The position numbers were made by a program, and so were the translations under genes. A model generated the notes under the pieces. It was given only the letters and a program-made list of their open reading frames with translations. It was not told where the DNA came from and searched no databases. This document shows positions 1 through 9,642 of a stretch of 64,000 nt of DNA, one piece after another. Source of the stretch: Albula goreensis (Eukaryota > Chordata > Actinopteri > Albuliformes > Albulidae); the NCBI GenBank assembly GCA_022829145.1, contig CM040742.1:14488131-14552130 (forward strand), in the 5' to 3' direction. Numbering within the stretch: position 1 is the first letter of the stretch; the number at the start of each line of letters is the position of its first letter.

Positions 1-135
1 CTTTTGAACAGAAGAGCTTTCGTCTCACCTGTCATTGTGAAGTATGTCCTGAAGTGACTCAGATAACTTGTCTCAAATGTAAAGGAAAAAAAAATGTTTT
101 CTTGGTAGATAACATTGAAGAGATAACATAGACCA

Positions 136-197
136 GCCTTGGTAGCACAGTCGGTAGCATGCTAGGCTCACAGTCTGGTCATGGGGGAATTGACCAG
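136..197 (+). pseudogene. tRNA-like passenger segment, unit 1
   Basis: The first half aligns with tRNA-Met (GCCTTGGTAGCACAGTCGG against GCCTCGTTAGCGCAGTAGG) and keeps a perfect A-box pattern, TAGCACAGTCGG. The anticodon-loop position reads CTCACAG, so CAT has become CAC. No canonical T-arm or B box follows. Instead there is a 7-bp hairpin, CTGGTCA/TGACCAG, around a 9-nt loop. A second, weaker copy of the same motif follows at about 198-232. It is best read as a decayed tRNA-Met duplicate carried along in every unit. Confidence 0.7.
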
Positions 198-277
198 AAT
201 AGCATTGGGAGCATGTTAGGCGCATAGGGTTTTGGTGGTGGGGCGGGGGAAACGCCTCGTAATGCAAGCTTCCACTT

Positions 278-350
278 GCCTCGTTAGCGCAGTAGGTAGC
301 GCGTCAGTCTCATAATCTGAAGGTCGTGAGTTCGATCCTCACACGGGGCA
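278..350 (+). tRNA. tRNA-Met(CAT), elongator type, array copy 1
   Basis: The 73-nt sequence matches the vertebrate elongator tRNA-Met as I recall it. The acceptor stem GCCTCGT pairs with ACGGGGC, the D-stem is GCGC/GCGC, the anticodon loop CTCATAA holds CAT, and the T-loop reads TTCGATC. The internal A box (TAGCGCAGTAGG) and B box (GTTCGATCC) for RNA polymerase III are intact. A TTTT run at 354-357 can act as terminator. There is no intron and CCA is not encoded, as usual in eukaryotes. It would deliver methionine at internal AUG codons. The elongator identity rests on the whole sequence, which differs from initiator tRNA. Confidence 0.95.
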
Positions 351-670
351 TGGTTTTGTTGTTTGTAGACCCTGAGCAGGCAAATACCAACATGAGAAAT
401 CTCCAAATGACTCATTACAAGCTTAAGACTCTACACTCCCCATGTATCTCAAAGCAAACTACACAGGACTGTGTTATCCTTCTCACAGCTGTTGTTGGGT
501 ACATTGTGAATTCAGTAATGTCTTCTTTGCACTCACTTTTGAACAGAAGAGCTTTCCCGTCTCACCTGTCATTGTGAAGTATGTCCTGAAGTGACTCAGA
601 TAACGTGTCTCAAATGTAAAGGAAAAAAATGTTTTCTTGGTAGATAACATTGAAGAGATAACATAGACCA

Positions 671-731
671 GCCTTGGTAGCACAGTCGGTAGCATGCTAG
701 GCTCACAGTCCGGTCATGGGGAATTGCCCAG
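671..731 (+). pseudogene. tRNA-like passenger segment, unit 2
   Basis: Same decayed tRNA-Met-like segment. This is the variant with CCGGTCA and TGCCCAG, in which the downstream hairpin has two mismatches, and one G is missing from the loop. Confidence 0.65.
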
Positions 732-811
732 AATAGCATTGGGAGCATGTTAGGCGCATAGGGTTTTGGTGGTGGGGGCGGGGAAACGCCTCGTAAGACA
801 AGCTTCCACTT

Positions 812-884
812 GCCTCGTTAGCGCAGTAGGTAGCGCGTCAGTCTCATAATCTGAAGGTCGTGAGTTCGATCCTCACACGGGGCA
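812..884 (+). tRNA. tRNA-Met(CAT), array copy 2
   Basis: Identical in all 73 bases to copy 1 and followed by the same TTTT run. It begins a B-type unit, in which the post-tRNA spacer contains an extra copy of the GAAGTGACTCAG segment. Confidence 0.95.
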
Positions 885-1193
885 TGGTTTTGTTGTTTGT
901 ACACCCTGAGCAGGCAAATACCAACATTAGAAATCTCCAAATGACTCATTACAAAGAAGTGACTCAGATAACTTGTCTCAAATGGTTATCCTGTGTTATC
1001 CTTCTCACAGCTGTTGTTGGGTATATTGTGAATTCAGTAATGCCTTCTTTGCACTCACTTTTGAACAGAAGAGCTTTCTCGTCTCACCTGTCATTGTGAA
1101 GTATGTCCTGAAGTGACTCAGATAACTTGTCTCAAATGTAAAGGAAAAAAAATGTTTTCTTGGTAGATAACATTGAAGAGATAACATAGACCA

Positions 1194-1255
1194 GCCTTGG
1201 TAGCACAGTCGGTAGCATGCTAGGCTCACAGTCTGGTCATGGGGGAATTGACCAG
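1194..1255 (+). pseudogene. tRNA-like passenger segment, unit 3
   Basis: Matches the unit 1 version, including the perfect CTGGTCA/TGACCAG hairpin. Confidence 0.65.
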
Positions 1256-1335
1256 AATAGCATTGGGAGCATGTTAGGCGCATAGGGTTTTGGTGGTGGG
1301 GCGCGGGAAACGCCTCGTAAGACAAGCTTCCACTT

Positions 1336-1408
1336 GCCTCGTTAGCGCAGTAGGTAGCGCGTCAGTCTCATAATCTGAAGGTCGTGAGTTCGATCCTCAC
1401 ACGGGGCA
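1336..1408 (+). tRNA. tRNA-Met(CAT), array copy 3
   Basis: Identical to copy 1, with a TTTT terminator just downstream. Its unit is also B-type and almost identical to the unit of copy 2, so these two units look like the most recent duplication in the visible array. Confidence 0.95.
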
Positions 1409-1716
1409 TGGTTTTGTTGTTTGTACACCCTGAGCAGGCAAATACCAACATTAGAAATCTCCAAATGACTCATTACAAAGAAGTGACTCAGATAACTTGT
1501 CTCAAATGGTTATCCTGTGTTATCCTTCTCACAGCTGTTGTTGGGTATATTGTGAATTCAGTAATGCCTTCTTTGCACTCACTTTTGAACAGAAGAGCTT
1601 TCTCGTCTCACCTGTCATTGTGAAGTATGTCCTGAAGTGACTCAGATAACTTGTCTCAAATGCAAAGGAAAAAAATGTTTTCTTGGTAGATAACATTGAA
1701 GAGATAACATAGACCA

Positions 1717-1778
1717 GCCTTGGTAGCACAGTCGGTAGCATGCTAGGCTCACAGTCTGGTCATGGGGGAATTGACCAG
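1717..1778 (+). pseudogene. tRNA-like passenger segment, unit 4
   Basis: Matches the unit 1 version with the intact hairpin. The real tRNA that follows it (copy 4) is the damaged one. Confidence 0.65.
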
Positions 1779-1858
1779 AATAGCATTGGGAGCATGTTAG
1801 GCGCATAGGGTTTTGGTGGTGGGGCGGGGGAAACGCCTCGTAATGCAAGCTTCCACTT

Positions 1859-1930
1859 GCCTCGTTAGCGCAGTAGGTAGCGAGCAGTCTCATAATCTGA
1901 AGGTCGTGAGTTCGATCCTCACACGGGGCA
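1859..1930 (+). tRNA. tRNA-Met(CAT), array copy 4, with D-arm/anticodon-stem lesion
   Basis: This copy has 72 nt rather than 73. Where the others read GCGCGTCAG after the D-loop, this one reads GCGAGCAG: one substitution and one lost base. That breaks the last D-stem pair (10-25) and removes the first anticodon-stem base (27). Acceptor stem, anticodon loop, T-arm, A and B boxes and the TTTT stop are unchanged, so it could still be transcribed but may fold or function poorly. It is either a decaying copy or a sequencing error. Confidence 0.85.
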
Positions 1931-2252
1931 TGGTTTTGTTGTTTGTAGACCCTGAGCAGGCAAATACCAACATGAGAAATCTCCAAATGACTCATTACAA
2001 GCTTAAGACTCTACACTCCCCATGTATCTCAAAGCAAACTACACAGGACTGTGTTATCCTTCTCACAGCTGTTGTTGGGTACATTGTGAATTCAGTAATG
2101 TCTTCTTTGCACTCACTTTTGAACAGAAGAGCTTTCCCGTCTCACCTGTCATTGTGAAGTATGTCCTGAAGTGACTCAGATAACGTGTCTCAAATGTAAA
2201 GGAAAAAAAAATGTTTTCTTGGTAGATAACATTGAAGAGATAAAATAGACCA

Positions 2253-2314
2253 GCCTTGGTAGCACAGTCGGTAGCATGCTAGGCTCACAGTCCGGTCATG
2301 GGGGAATTGCCCAG
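2253..2314 (+). pseudogene. tRNA-like passenger segment, unit 5
   Basis: The CCGGTCA/TGCCCAG variant, with A box intact. Confidence 0.65.
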
Positions 2315-2394
2315 AATAGCATTGGGAGCATGTTAGGCGCATAGGGTTTTGGTGGTGGGGCGGGGGAAACGCCTCGTAATGCAAGCTTCCACTT

Positions 2395-2467
2395 GCCTCG
2401 TTAGCGCAGTAGGTAGCGCGTCAGTCTCATAATCTGAAGGTCGTGAGTTCGATCCTCACACGGGGCA
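2395..2467 (+). tRNA. tRNA-Met(CAT), array copy 5
   Basis: Identical in all 73 bases to copy 1, with the same downstream TTTT. It lies in an A-type unit. Confidence 0.95.
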
Positions 2468-2790
2468 TGGTTTTGTTGTTTGTAGACCCTGAGCAGGCAA
2501 ATACCAACATGAGAAATCTCCAAATGACTCATTACAAGCTTAAGACTCTACACTCCCCATGTATCTCAAAGCAAACTACACAGGACTGTGTTATCCTTCT
2601 CACAGCTGTTGTTGGGTACATTGTGAATTCAGTAATGTCTTCTTTGCACTCACTTTTGAACAGAAGAGCTTTCCCGTCTCACCTGTCATTGTGAAGTATG
2701 TCCTGAAGTGACTCAGATAACTTGTCTCAAATGTAAAGGAAAAAAAAAATGTTTTCTTGGTAGATAACATTGAAGAGATAACATAGACCA

Positions 2791-2852
2791 GCCTTGGTAG
2801 CACAGTCGGTAGCATGCTAGGCTCACAGTCCGGTCATGGGGGAATTGCCCAG
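2791..2852 (+). pseudogene. tRNA-like passenger segment, unit 6
   Basis: The CCGGTCA/TGCCCAG variant, with A box intact. Confidence 0.65.
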
Positions 2853-2932
2853 AATAGCATTGGGAGCATGTTAGGCGCATAGGGTTTTGGTGGTGGGGCG
2901 GGGGAAACGCCTCGTAAGATAAGCTTCCACTT

Positions 2933-3005
2933 GCCTCGTTAGCGCAGTAGGTAGCGCGTCAGTCTCATAATCTGAAGGTCGTGAGTTCGATCCTCACACG
3001 GGGCA
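2933..3005 (+). tRNA. tRNA-Met(CAT), array copy 6
   Basis: Identical to copy 1, with the same terminator. A-type unit. Confidence 0.95.
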
Positions 3006-3329
3006 TGGTTTTGTTGTTTGTACACCCTGAGCAGGCAAATACCAACATGAGAAATCTCCAAATGACTCATTACAAGCTTAAGACTCTACACTCCCCATGT
3101 ATCTCAAAACAAACTACACAGGACTGTGTTATCCTTCTCACAGCTGTTGTTGGGTACATTGTGAATTCAGTAATGTCTTCTTTGCACTCACTTTTGAACA
3201 GAAGAGCTTTCCCGTCTCACCTGTCATTGTGAAGTATGTCCTGAAGTGACTCAGATAACTTGTCTCAAATGTAAAGGAAAAAAAAAAATGTTTTCTTGGT
3301 AGATAACATTGAAGAGATAAAATAGACCA

Positions 3330-3389
3330 GCCTTGGTAGCACAGTCGGTAGCATGCAGGCTCACAGTCCGGTCATGGGGAATTGACCAG
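3330..3389 (+). pseudogene. tRNA-like passenger segment, unit 7
   Basis: A mixed version with CCGGTCA on the left and TGACCAG on the right, plus a lost base after GCATG. It is the most diverged full copy. Confidence 0.6.
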
Positions 3390-3463
3390 AATAGCATTGG
3401 GAGCATGTTAGGCGCATAGGGTTTTTGGTGGGGGGAAACGCCTCGTAATGCAAGCTTCCACTT

Positions 3464-3536
3464 GCCTCGTTAGCGCAGTAGGTAGCGCGTCAGTCTCATA
3501 ATCTGAAGGTCGTGAGTTCGATCCTCACACGGGGCA
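3464..3536 (+). tRNA. tRNA-Met(CAT), array copy 7 (last of the array)
   Basis: Identical to copy 1, with TTTT downstream. The G-rich tract before it is shortened compared with the other units, and its downstream spacer has more substitutions. Both fit a terminal unit escaping homogenisation. Confidence 0.95.
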
Positions 3537-3858
3537 TGGTTTTGTTGTTTGTACACCCTGAGCAGGCAAATACCAACATTAGAAATCTCCAAGTGACTCA
3601 TTACAAGCTTAAGACTCTACCCTCCCCATGTACCTCAAAGCAAACTACACAGCACTGTGTTATCCTTCTCACAGCTGTTGTTGGGTACATTGTGAATTCA
3701 GTAATGTCTTCTTTGCACTCACTTTTGAACAGAAGAGCTTTCCCGTCTCACCTGTCATTGTGAAGTATGTCCTGAAGTGACTCAGATAACTTGTCTCAAA
3801 TGTAAAGGAAAAAAAAATGTTTTCTTGATAGATAACATTGAAGAGATAACATAGACTA

Positions 3859-3878
3859 GCCTTGGTAGCATGCTACAG
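3859..3878 (+). pseudogene. Truncated tRNA-like segment at the array edge
   Basis: Only GCCTTGGTAG followed by GCATGCTA is left, with the middle deleted. Similarity to the array stops here. Confidence 0.55.
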
Positions 3879-4204
3879 AAATACATAACACAGACGTTTC
3901 TGTAGGTCGTTAGGTACCTTGATTACCTAAGTGTGCCTATGACTTTTCTAGACGTATATCCTTGTGTGAGGTTCCCCCGTTATCTGTAAAACGATGGACA
4001 TATTTTACACTTTACTGACAGCAACAGGATCATCACCATCCTCGTAGGAGAAGAGACAGGATGGGTCCTCATAGTGGAATCTGTCCAGCTGCTTTGATAC
4101 TCCTTAATCTCTGAGCAATGTCAAAAATGTACTTCTAAAACATTTAAATATCAAATATTATTAAAATAACAAAAGGGACCCTCTTGTAAAGGTAGTTAGT
4201 GCTA
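3879..4204. other. Array flank, no gene seen
   Basis: Single-copy-looking AT-rich sequence. I see no coding, RNA or repeat signal. Confidence 0.4.
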
Positions 4205-4274
4205 GCCTCATTAGCACAGTAGGTATCAGTCTCATGATCTGAATATTATGAAGATTTGATCCTCACATGGGGCA
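4205..4274 (+). pseudogene. tRNA-Met relic outside the array
   Basis: Aligns over its whole length with tRNA-Met, from GCCTCATTAGCACAG to CCTCACATGGGGCA, but is 70 nt long. The D-stem 3' side is lost, the anticodon loop reads CTCATGA and the T-arm is altered. Not expected to be functional. It lies on the same strand as the array, about 740 bp beyond its last tRNA. Confidence 0.8.
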
Positions 4275-7200
4275 TGAAACCTTTCATCTTTTGTAATCTG
4301 CTGTCTAGTCTAAATCTGGTGGTATGTGCCAATATGATCAATAAAATTGTCAAGCTTGACTCCATTGTTGTTCCGGTGGGATTCTTGGAAAAAATTACCA
4401 CAACAAAAGCTTTTACAGTACCCATAAATATTGGAAATCTGCTGCATTTTTTCAGTTTTGCGTACATCAAGTGGGTGTTACAACAGAAAAGTAACCTTTC
4501 TAACAACTTGTAGATTCATTTTACTGAATTTCCAACCAGGGCCTGTTCTTGTGTCAGTCTGTGATGGCTGGTAAACCACAGAAAATCTTATTCATTTGCA
4601 ACAAAGAAAATACTGGTCATGAGATTCATTGTCTCAGAACACAGACTTGCTCAAAATGTCCGACCATCGATGTTTGCAACAAGCTCTCCCCCTTCATAAT
4701 GCATCTGCTGAGAAACCTTTTATAAGCTCTGGATTTGGTGACCCCATTTTGAGAAATCTGACAGTTTTTAGTCAATTTTATTTCCTGGAGTCAGAGTGAC
4801 CAACCTGACTACCTGACTAAAGCTAAGTGAAGATTATCGAGACAGTCATTCGTGTTACCGGCGTCTGAGAAGGAAACATTTTCTGTAAACAATTGGCATA
4901 CATAATAGGAGAGGCCTGGTCTTTTGCTGAGATTGTATCCACATCATGTGAAAAGATGTGACCTGGGAGATCTTTATTCACCAGTGCTAATGCTACAGAC
5001 TTTTTCCTCAGATTTCTGCTAGTTTCCTTGAGCTGTGTGAAGTATTCTGTCCTCATCCTAACTGAAACAGCCAACATCAGCAGGAGTCTACCAGAAGACG
5101 CAATTTGTCTTCAGTATGGCCTATGATAAAGTCTGTGTGTTTGTGTATATGACCACTGGATGGTGCCGTTTCTGTTAAAATACCTTTGATACCACAAGCA
5201 TATAATTCTCATGTCTTTGTTTTAAGTGCAGTTGTTTATTAGGGTTAACGTAAAAACTGTACATGAAGTACAAGGCATGGTTTTCTTAAACTTGCAAGGA
5301 GCCCAAAGGTGTACTGAGAGCTGAATCTACAAGTCAACAAGCCTTGAACTTTCTTAATCCTAAATCAGCCTCTAAGACTTAACTTTAATTTAGCTGTGCT
5401 ATACCAGAAGAGACCAATCTCCTTCCCACGGTCACAAGGCTCAGTGTAACATTTGGGCATGTACTTCTACTGTAAGTTTATGTTTTTTAAAATAATGTGT
5501 TAATTTATCACACATTATTTACATTGTTAATGTTAATCAGCATTTTTATTAATTTGATTTATCATGAAAAACAACAGATTAAGCTACATTGTAAAGGGCC
5601 AAGACCCTTTCGTGAGGGTTCTGTGACACACACAGTTTTTCTCCTCAGGAGATGGAGCCGTTTTTCTGAAAATGGGAGGGTAGCCTGAACCTGACATTCA
5701 CTCAAATGGCTCCTGAAGCAGTGCCACAGTACAGCGTATTTGATCTGGTATTCGGTCCACAGATTCAATGGATTATGATGTCAACGCAATGAAAAATCTT
5801 TTATGACGTCACAATGGCATCTACTCAAAGGTAAAACTTGGGAGAATGGCATAGCAATAATACAAAACCTACAAATGCACACTACCTTCGAATGATTAGC
5901 AGAAAGCCACACAATAGATGCTTTTTAGACAGAAGTGGTCCAAATTGGGTAAAGACAGGGAAACGTTATTGTAACATTGTCTGGCAACCACATGAGAATC
6001 TTTTTCTGTAAGCACAGGTTGTCCTCTGTATTAGAAAAGGAATACTCAATTCAAAAGCACAGAGAATGCCTGAGAACTGCAGCCCCCTTAGGACGTATTA
6101 GAAAACAACCCAACAGCTCCCACTCATACCATCTTCTATATGGTATTCTAATCTGGAGCTCTTGCAATTGCTTGTATGTGGGTTTGATGCTGAGCGGACT
6201 GAAAGGATGCATGCTGAGAAATTACAGACCAAGTCTAAATGCTGTGGCTAAGCAAAATTGTTTCTTGCACTCATACTACACTCTCAGAAAGACTGCCTGA
6301 GTACAATGGATGATATCTTTTCATGAGACGTTTCTGCCAGAAAATGACACTCATTGACTTTTCCAAAAGATACATTTTACCAACACCAACCCCTTCCCCT
6401 CTCAGTTTGTGGTGGTACAATTATCTGAACTTCGTCTGGACAGGTGGGGATCTGAGGACTAGTTCCAGCTGCATATAGGGACATATTTTTATTTGGGTAA
6501 AATTTTCAATACATATAAATAAACAAATTTCAAGTAGGAATAATGGAAAAAAAACTGCTCCGGTGTCAATAACTACTGTTTCAGTACATTAATGAATCTC
6601 CCTTAAGTTAATTTCCTTCCCCATTTTATAGAACAGAGGGAAAAAGGGTGTTTCATATTCAATTTAAAGTAAATAAGATAAATAAAAATAAAAAGAGCCA
6701 GCAGAGCTGGGAATCATTTAGGCAAGCCATGTGGTCTTGCAATAGATGAAACCAATGCTGTCTGTGCTAGCCACCCAAGTGCAGGAGACCTAGCAGGAAT
6801 GTCTTTTCAGTTCAACACCCTGCAAATAACTAGGCTTCCCAATTCACTAATTTACCATCAACTGGCCTGACACCTGCAATAAAGGAAATCATAGGGGAAA
6901 TCCAAAGAAGTTCAAACGGACAGTATTTCTGGCTCAAAAAGGCTGTTTCTTTGCCTGCAGTAAGTAAAGGTAGAATCAGAATGAATCTCTGTCTACAAGT
7001 TCCAGTTCTTTTAACACACAAGAAAGACATACCCTGATTGGACAAGAGAAGAAAAGAAGAAGTGCACAACTTCTGCTGTCAACACAGGATGAGCTGCAGT
7101 GTGATTGTAACATTAGATCCACCAAGATTATATTTTAAAGTCTGATTTCTCTTCTGTTTATTTGACTTCGAACAGTAGCCCATGTGTTTGAAAACATTCT

Positions 7201-9330
7201 CTTTCTTTTAAAAGTTGGCCTTGGTACACCGGCCAGTTGTGACTGTTTTCTTAATTAACTCAAGTCTTTTGTTGTTGTTTTCCGTTCATATATTTCAGGC
7301 CTGATGGACGGATTTACTTGAGTGACATTTAATGGCATGGCTGGGTTATTTCTTTCCTTTCCACACAACTAAACAAAAAAATCTGGACTGGAACACCAAA
7401 GCAAACTCTCTCTCTCTCTGTCTCATAGATGTTTTTCTTGTAAAGCTGTTCCACCTCACACTTCAGAGGTGAGAGTGCAGTGAGCGCATCCTGGTCTTTC
7501 ATTTTGCTGTTGAAAATACGCAAGCAAACAATAGCTGCCTCATTTATTGAAAGCGTCAGCTGAGGCTGACAGAGAGACTAAGGCTGTTCTCCTCCTGTGT
7601 TTAATGAATGGTGGATTGAGAGCTACAGATACAGTCCAGGGGTGGCCAGTCAAGGCTAGTTGTATAATCACCAGGGCCTTGCTCTAGGTATTTTTAGTGG
7701 CAGGTGCTCAAACAATAAAACATTGAGTGGGTGAGTACAGATACACTGACAGACTACTGTTAGAAATGTGATGCAACTCAGAGCTATGTTCTCCATGCAA
7801 CGATATTTTGTTGCTCTCTTAAGCCATTTTTACTAAAAAAAAAAAAAAGGCTTTTCTTTAATGGAATTAGCTATGCTATTAATCACCTAATCGTGAAAAG
7901 ACGAAACCTCAGCAATATGTAAATGTCCATCTTATGTTATTTGCCCTCCAGTTTGTGTTGTTTTGTATCCTCTGTGCCTTTGTGGCTTTTGATTGCTTGT
8001 TGCTTATTTGATTGGAGCCTCTCATGCATGCTTCTCATTGGCTAATGCAACTTCATGGTGAGTTTTGCTTCGGAGGAGAACTACAGATGCTAGAGGTTAA
8101 AATGGCTATGTGACCGGTTCGGCAGGACCTTAGAAGTTTTTTAGTAAAGAACAAGAAAACAACAGGTGAGATGATAACCAGTCTCATGCAGTTTTAATAA
8201 ATAATATGTCCCTTAAATAACAAAAATTTGGCCACAGCTCAGCCAATTACCATCGCAGATAATAACATGTTTATATGTTTGTGAACATGTTATATATGAG
8301 CAGCTAACATGTTCACTTTTGAGCAAACAAACATGTAAGCTATCTAACATATTTATTTGCTTTAAATAGCATGACCGATTTTAGATTCCAATGGGAGGGT
8401 GATGTTTTGAATATAAAAGGTATATTAAGCAGTAAATTGTATGCAGTTGTGATAGTGTGGAGGTCTGGTTTTGAAATCCGGCACTAGTTGTATAATTTTT
8501 GTTATTATACAAATAAAATACTTTTGTAAATAATTGGATAGTTTTTGATAGTTTTGTATTAATAATATGAGTTACAAGTACATTTTCTGTCTTTTTTTCT
8601 TCTGATTATGCATGAATATAAAAAATATAGGCATGTACCGCCATCCTTCCATTCCGAGGTTGACCACCCCCTTGATTTTTTTTTGCAAATCGACCACTGT
8701 TCGTAACCTTTCCTGAGACACCTCAAAGCAAGCTTAATAAAGACAAAGTAGTTACAATAATGCAATGAGGTGGGCATGTATCGTTTATCCCTTATGTCAC
8801 AAATTCTTATCTTTGATTTTTTTACACAATAGTTAACTAAATTAAAGTCACATCGGATTAGCTAAACATTGCTGCTGTTTCCAGTGCCTGCATGACTGGC
8901 TGCCCCTGTAATTGACCTTGTTTGTTTGCAAAGGGCCCTCTTACAAGAAAAAAACAGTGAATTGGAATGAGCAGTCATTTAAAAAAATGTGGAAATAAAT
9001 GAATAAAGAAATGATGACATAAATCCATACACTCTAAAATACAGTTCTAAATATAATAAATAATAAATATAAAATAAATTGTGAATGGAATTAATGAAAT
9101 AATTATTTTAATTTTGTGTTTCACAGTTAACGTACTTCAGTATTTATTGATTTATGTGTTTGTCAGTCTGTAATGAAATCATGCCTAGGCGGAATGTGCT
9201 GAGTACAACAGCAGCAGTGGTTGACTGGTACTTTAGTAGGAATTTGGGTTGGGGGGTGGGGGATGGGAGGGGGGGTGAGAGGATGGTGTTGCATCAAGGT
9301 AATTGGGGTGATTGGACTGTGTTCTCAATA
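4275..9330. other. Intergenic stretch with no recognised gene
   Basis: About 5 kb of AT-rich DNA. The open frames are short, lack recognisable domains and have no supporting splice pattern. I recognise only a short CT run near 7407 and AT-rich patches at 8990-9120. A G-rich tract at 9244-9285 has four G runs of four or more and could form a quadruplex. Confidence 0.4.
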
Positions 9331-9642
9331 CAGACAACCCTCGTTTGTTCGGACTAATACAGACTGGGCCATGTCCGGACATTGAAAAAGTCTGGACATT
9401 GAAAATTGAGTACTGTACAGTACTGTACAGTAAACAGCCTATATTGTCTCGCACACATACTCCTAGGCTACAATATGGTACAATATGCATATACAGTATA
9501 CATGTCGCGAGAGCCACCTATCGGTCAAAGTTGTCATTCTTCGGACAGACACGGCCGCATCGGACAATCGTCCGGACCCCGGACGTTGTCCGGACAATTG
9601 AAAGTCCGGGGAAGTGAAGTCCGAAGAAGCGGGGGTCGACTG
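9331..9642. mobile_element. Short terminal-inverted-repeat element (MITE-like, pogo/Tigger-like ends)
   Basis: The left end starts CAGACAACCCTCG and reaches TTCGGACT. The right end reads AGTCCGAAGAAG through GGGGTCGACTG, an imperfect inverted copy of about 25 bp. TA dinucleotides flank both sides (9329-9330 and 9643-9644), as expected for Tc1/mariner-superfamily insertion. The body has no transposase frame, is unusually CpG-rich with repeated GTCCGGAC-type motifs, and holds a perfect 22-bp palindrome at 9411-9432. The pogo/Tigger label comes from the general style of the ends only. Confidence 0.65.

Larger units (their letters stand above)
1..3876 (+). repeat. Tandem array of tRNA-Met repeat units (about 530 bp each), cut by the window's left edge
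   Basis: Seven tRNA-Met genes begin at 278, 812, 1336, 1859, 2395, 2933 and 3464, giving spacings of 534, 524, 523, 536, 538 and 531 bp. Each unit runs: AT-rich spacer, a decayed tRNA-like segment, a G-rich tract, a short leader ending CCACTT, the 73-nt tRNA, a TTTT stop three bases downstream, then a second spacer. Two spacer types exist. Five units carry a stretch starting CTTAAGACTC after the tRNA; the units after tRNAs 2 and 3 carry a copied GAAGTGACTCAG segment instead. Neighbouring units differ by only a few bases, which suggests recent duplication or gene conversion. The array ends near 3876 inside a truncated tRNA-like segment. It probably continues to the left of the window. Confidence 0.95.

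Noticed and set aside
326-3763. Repeated open frames in the array, reading MSSILTRGMVLL... on + and MLPTVLPRLVYV... on -
   Set aside because: They run through tRNA bodies and non-coding spacers and repeat only because the DNA unit repeats. No domain, no splice support.
1-3876. Regular repeats and spacers considered as a CRISPR-like array
   Set aside because: The units are about 530 bp, carry eukaryotic tRNA genes, and the host is a vertebrate with introns.
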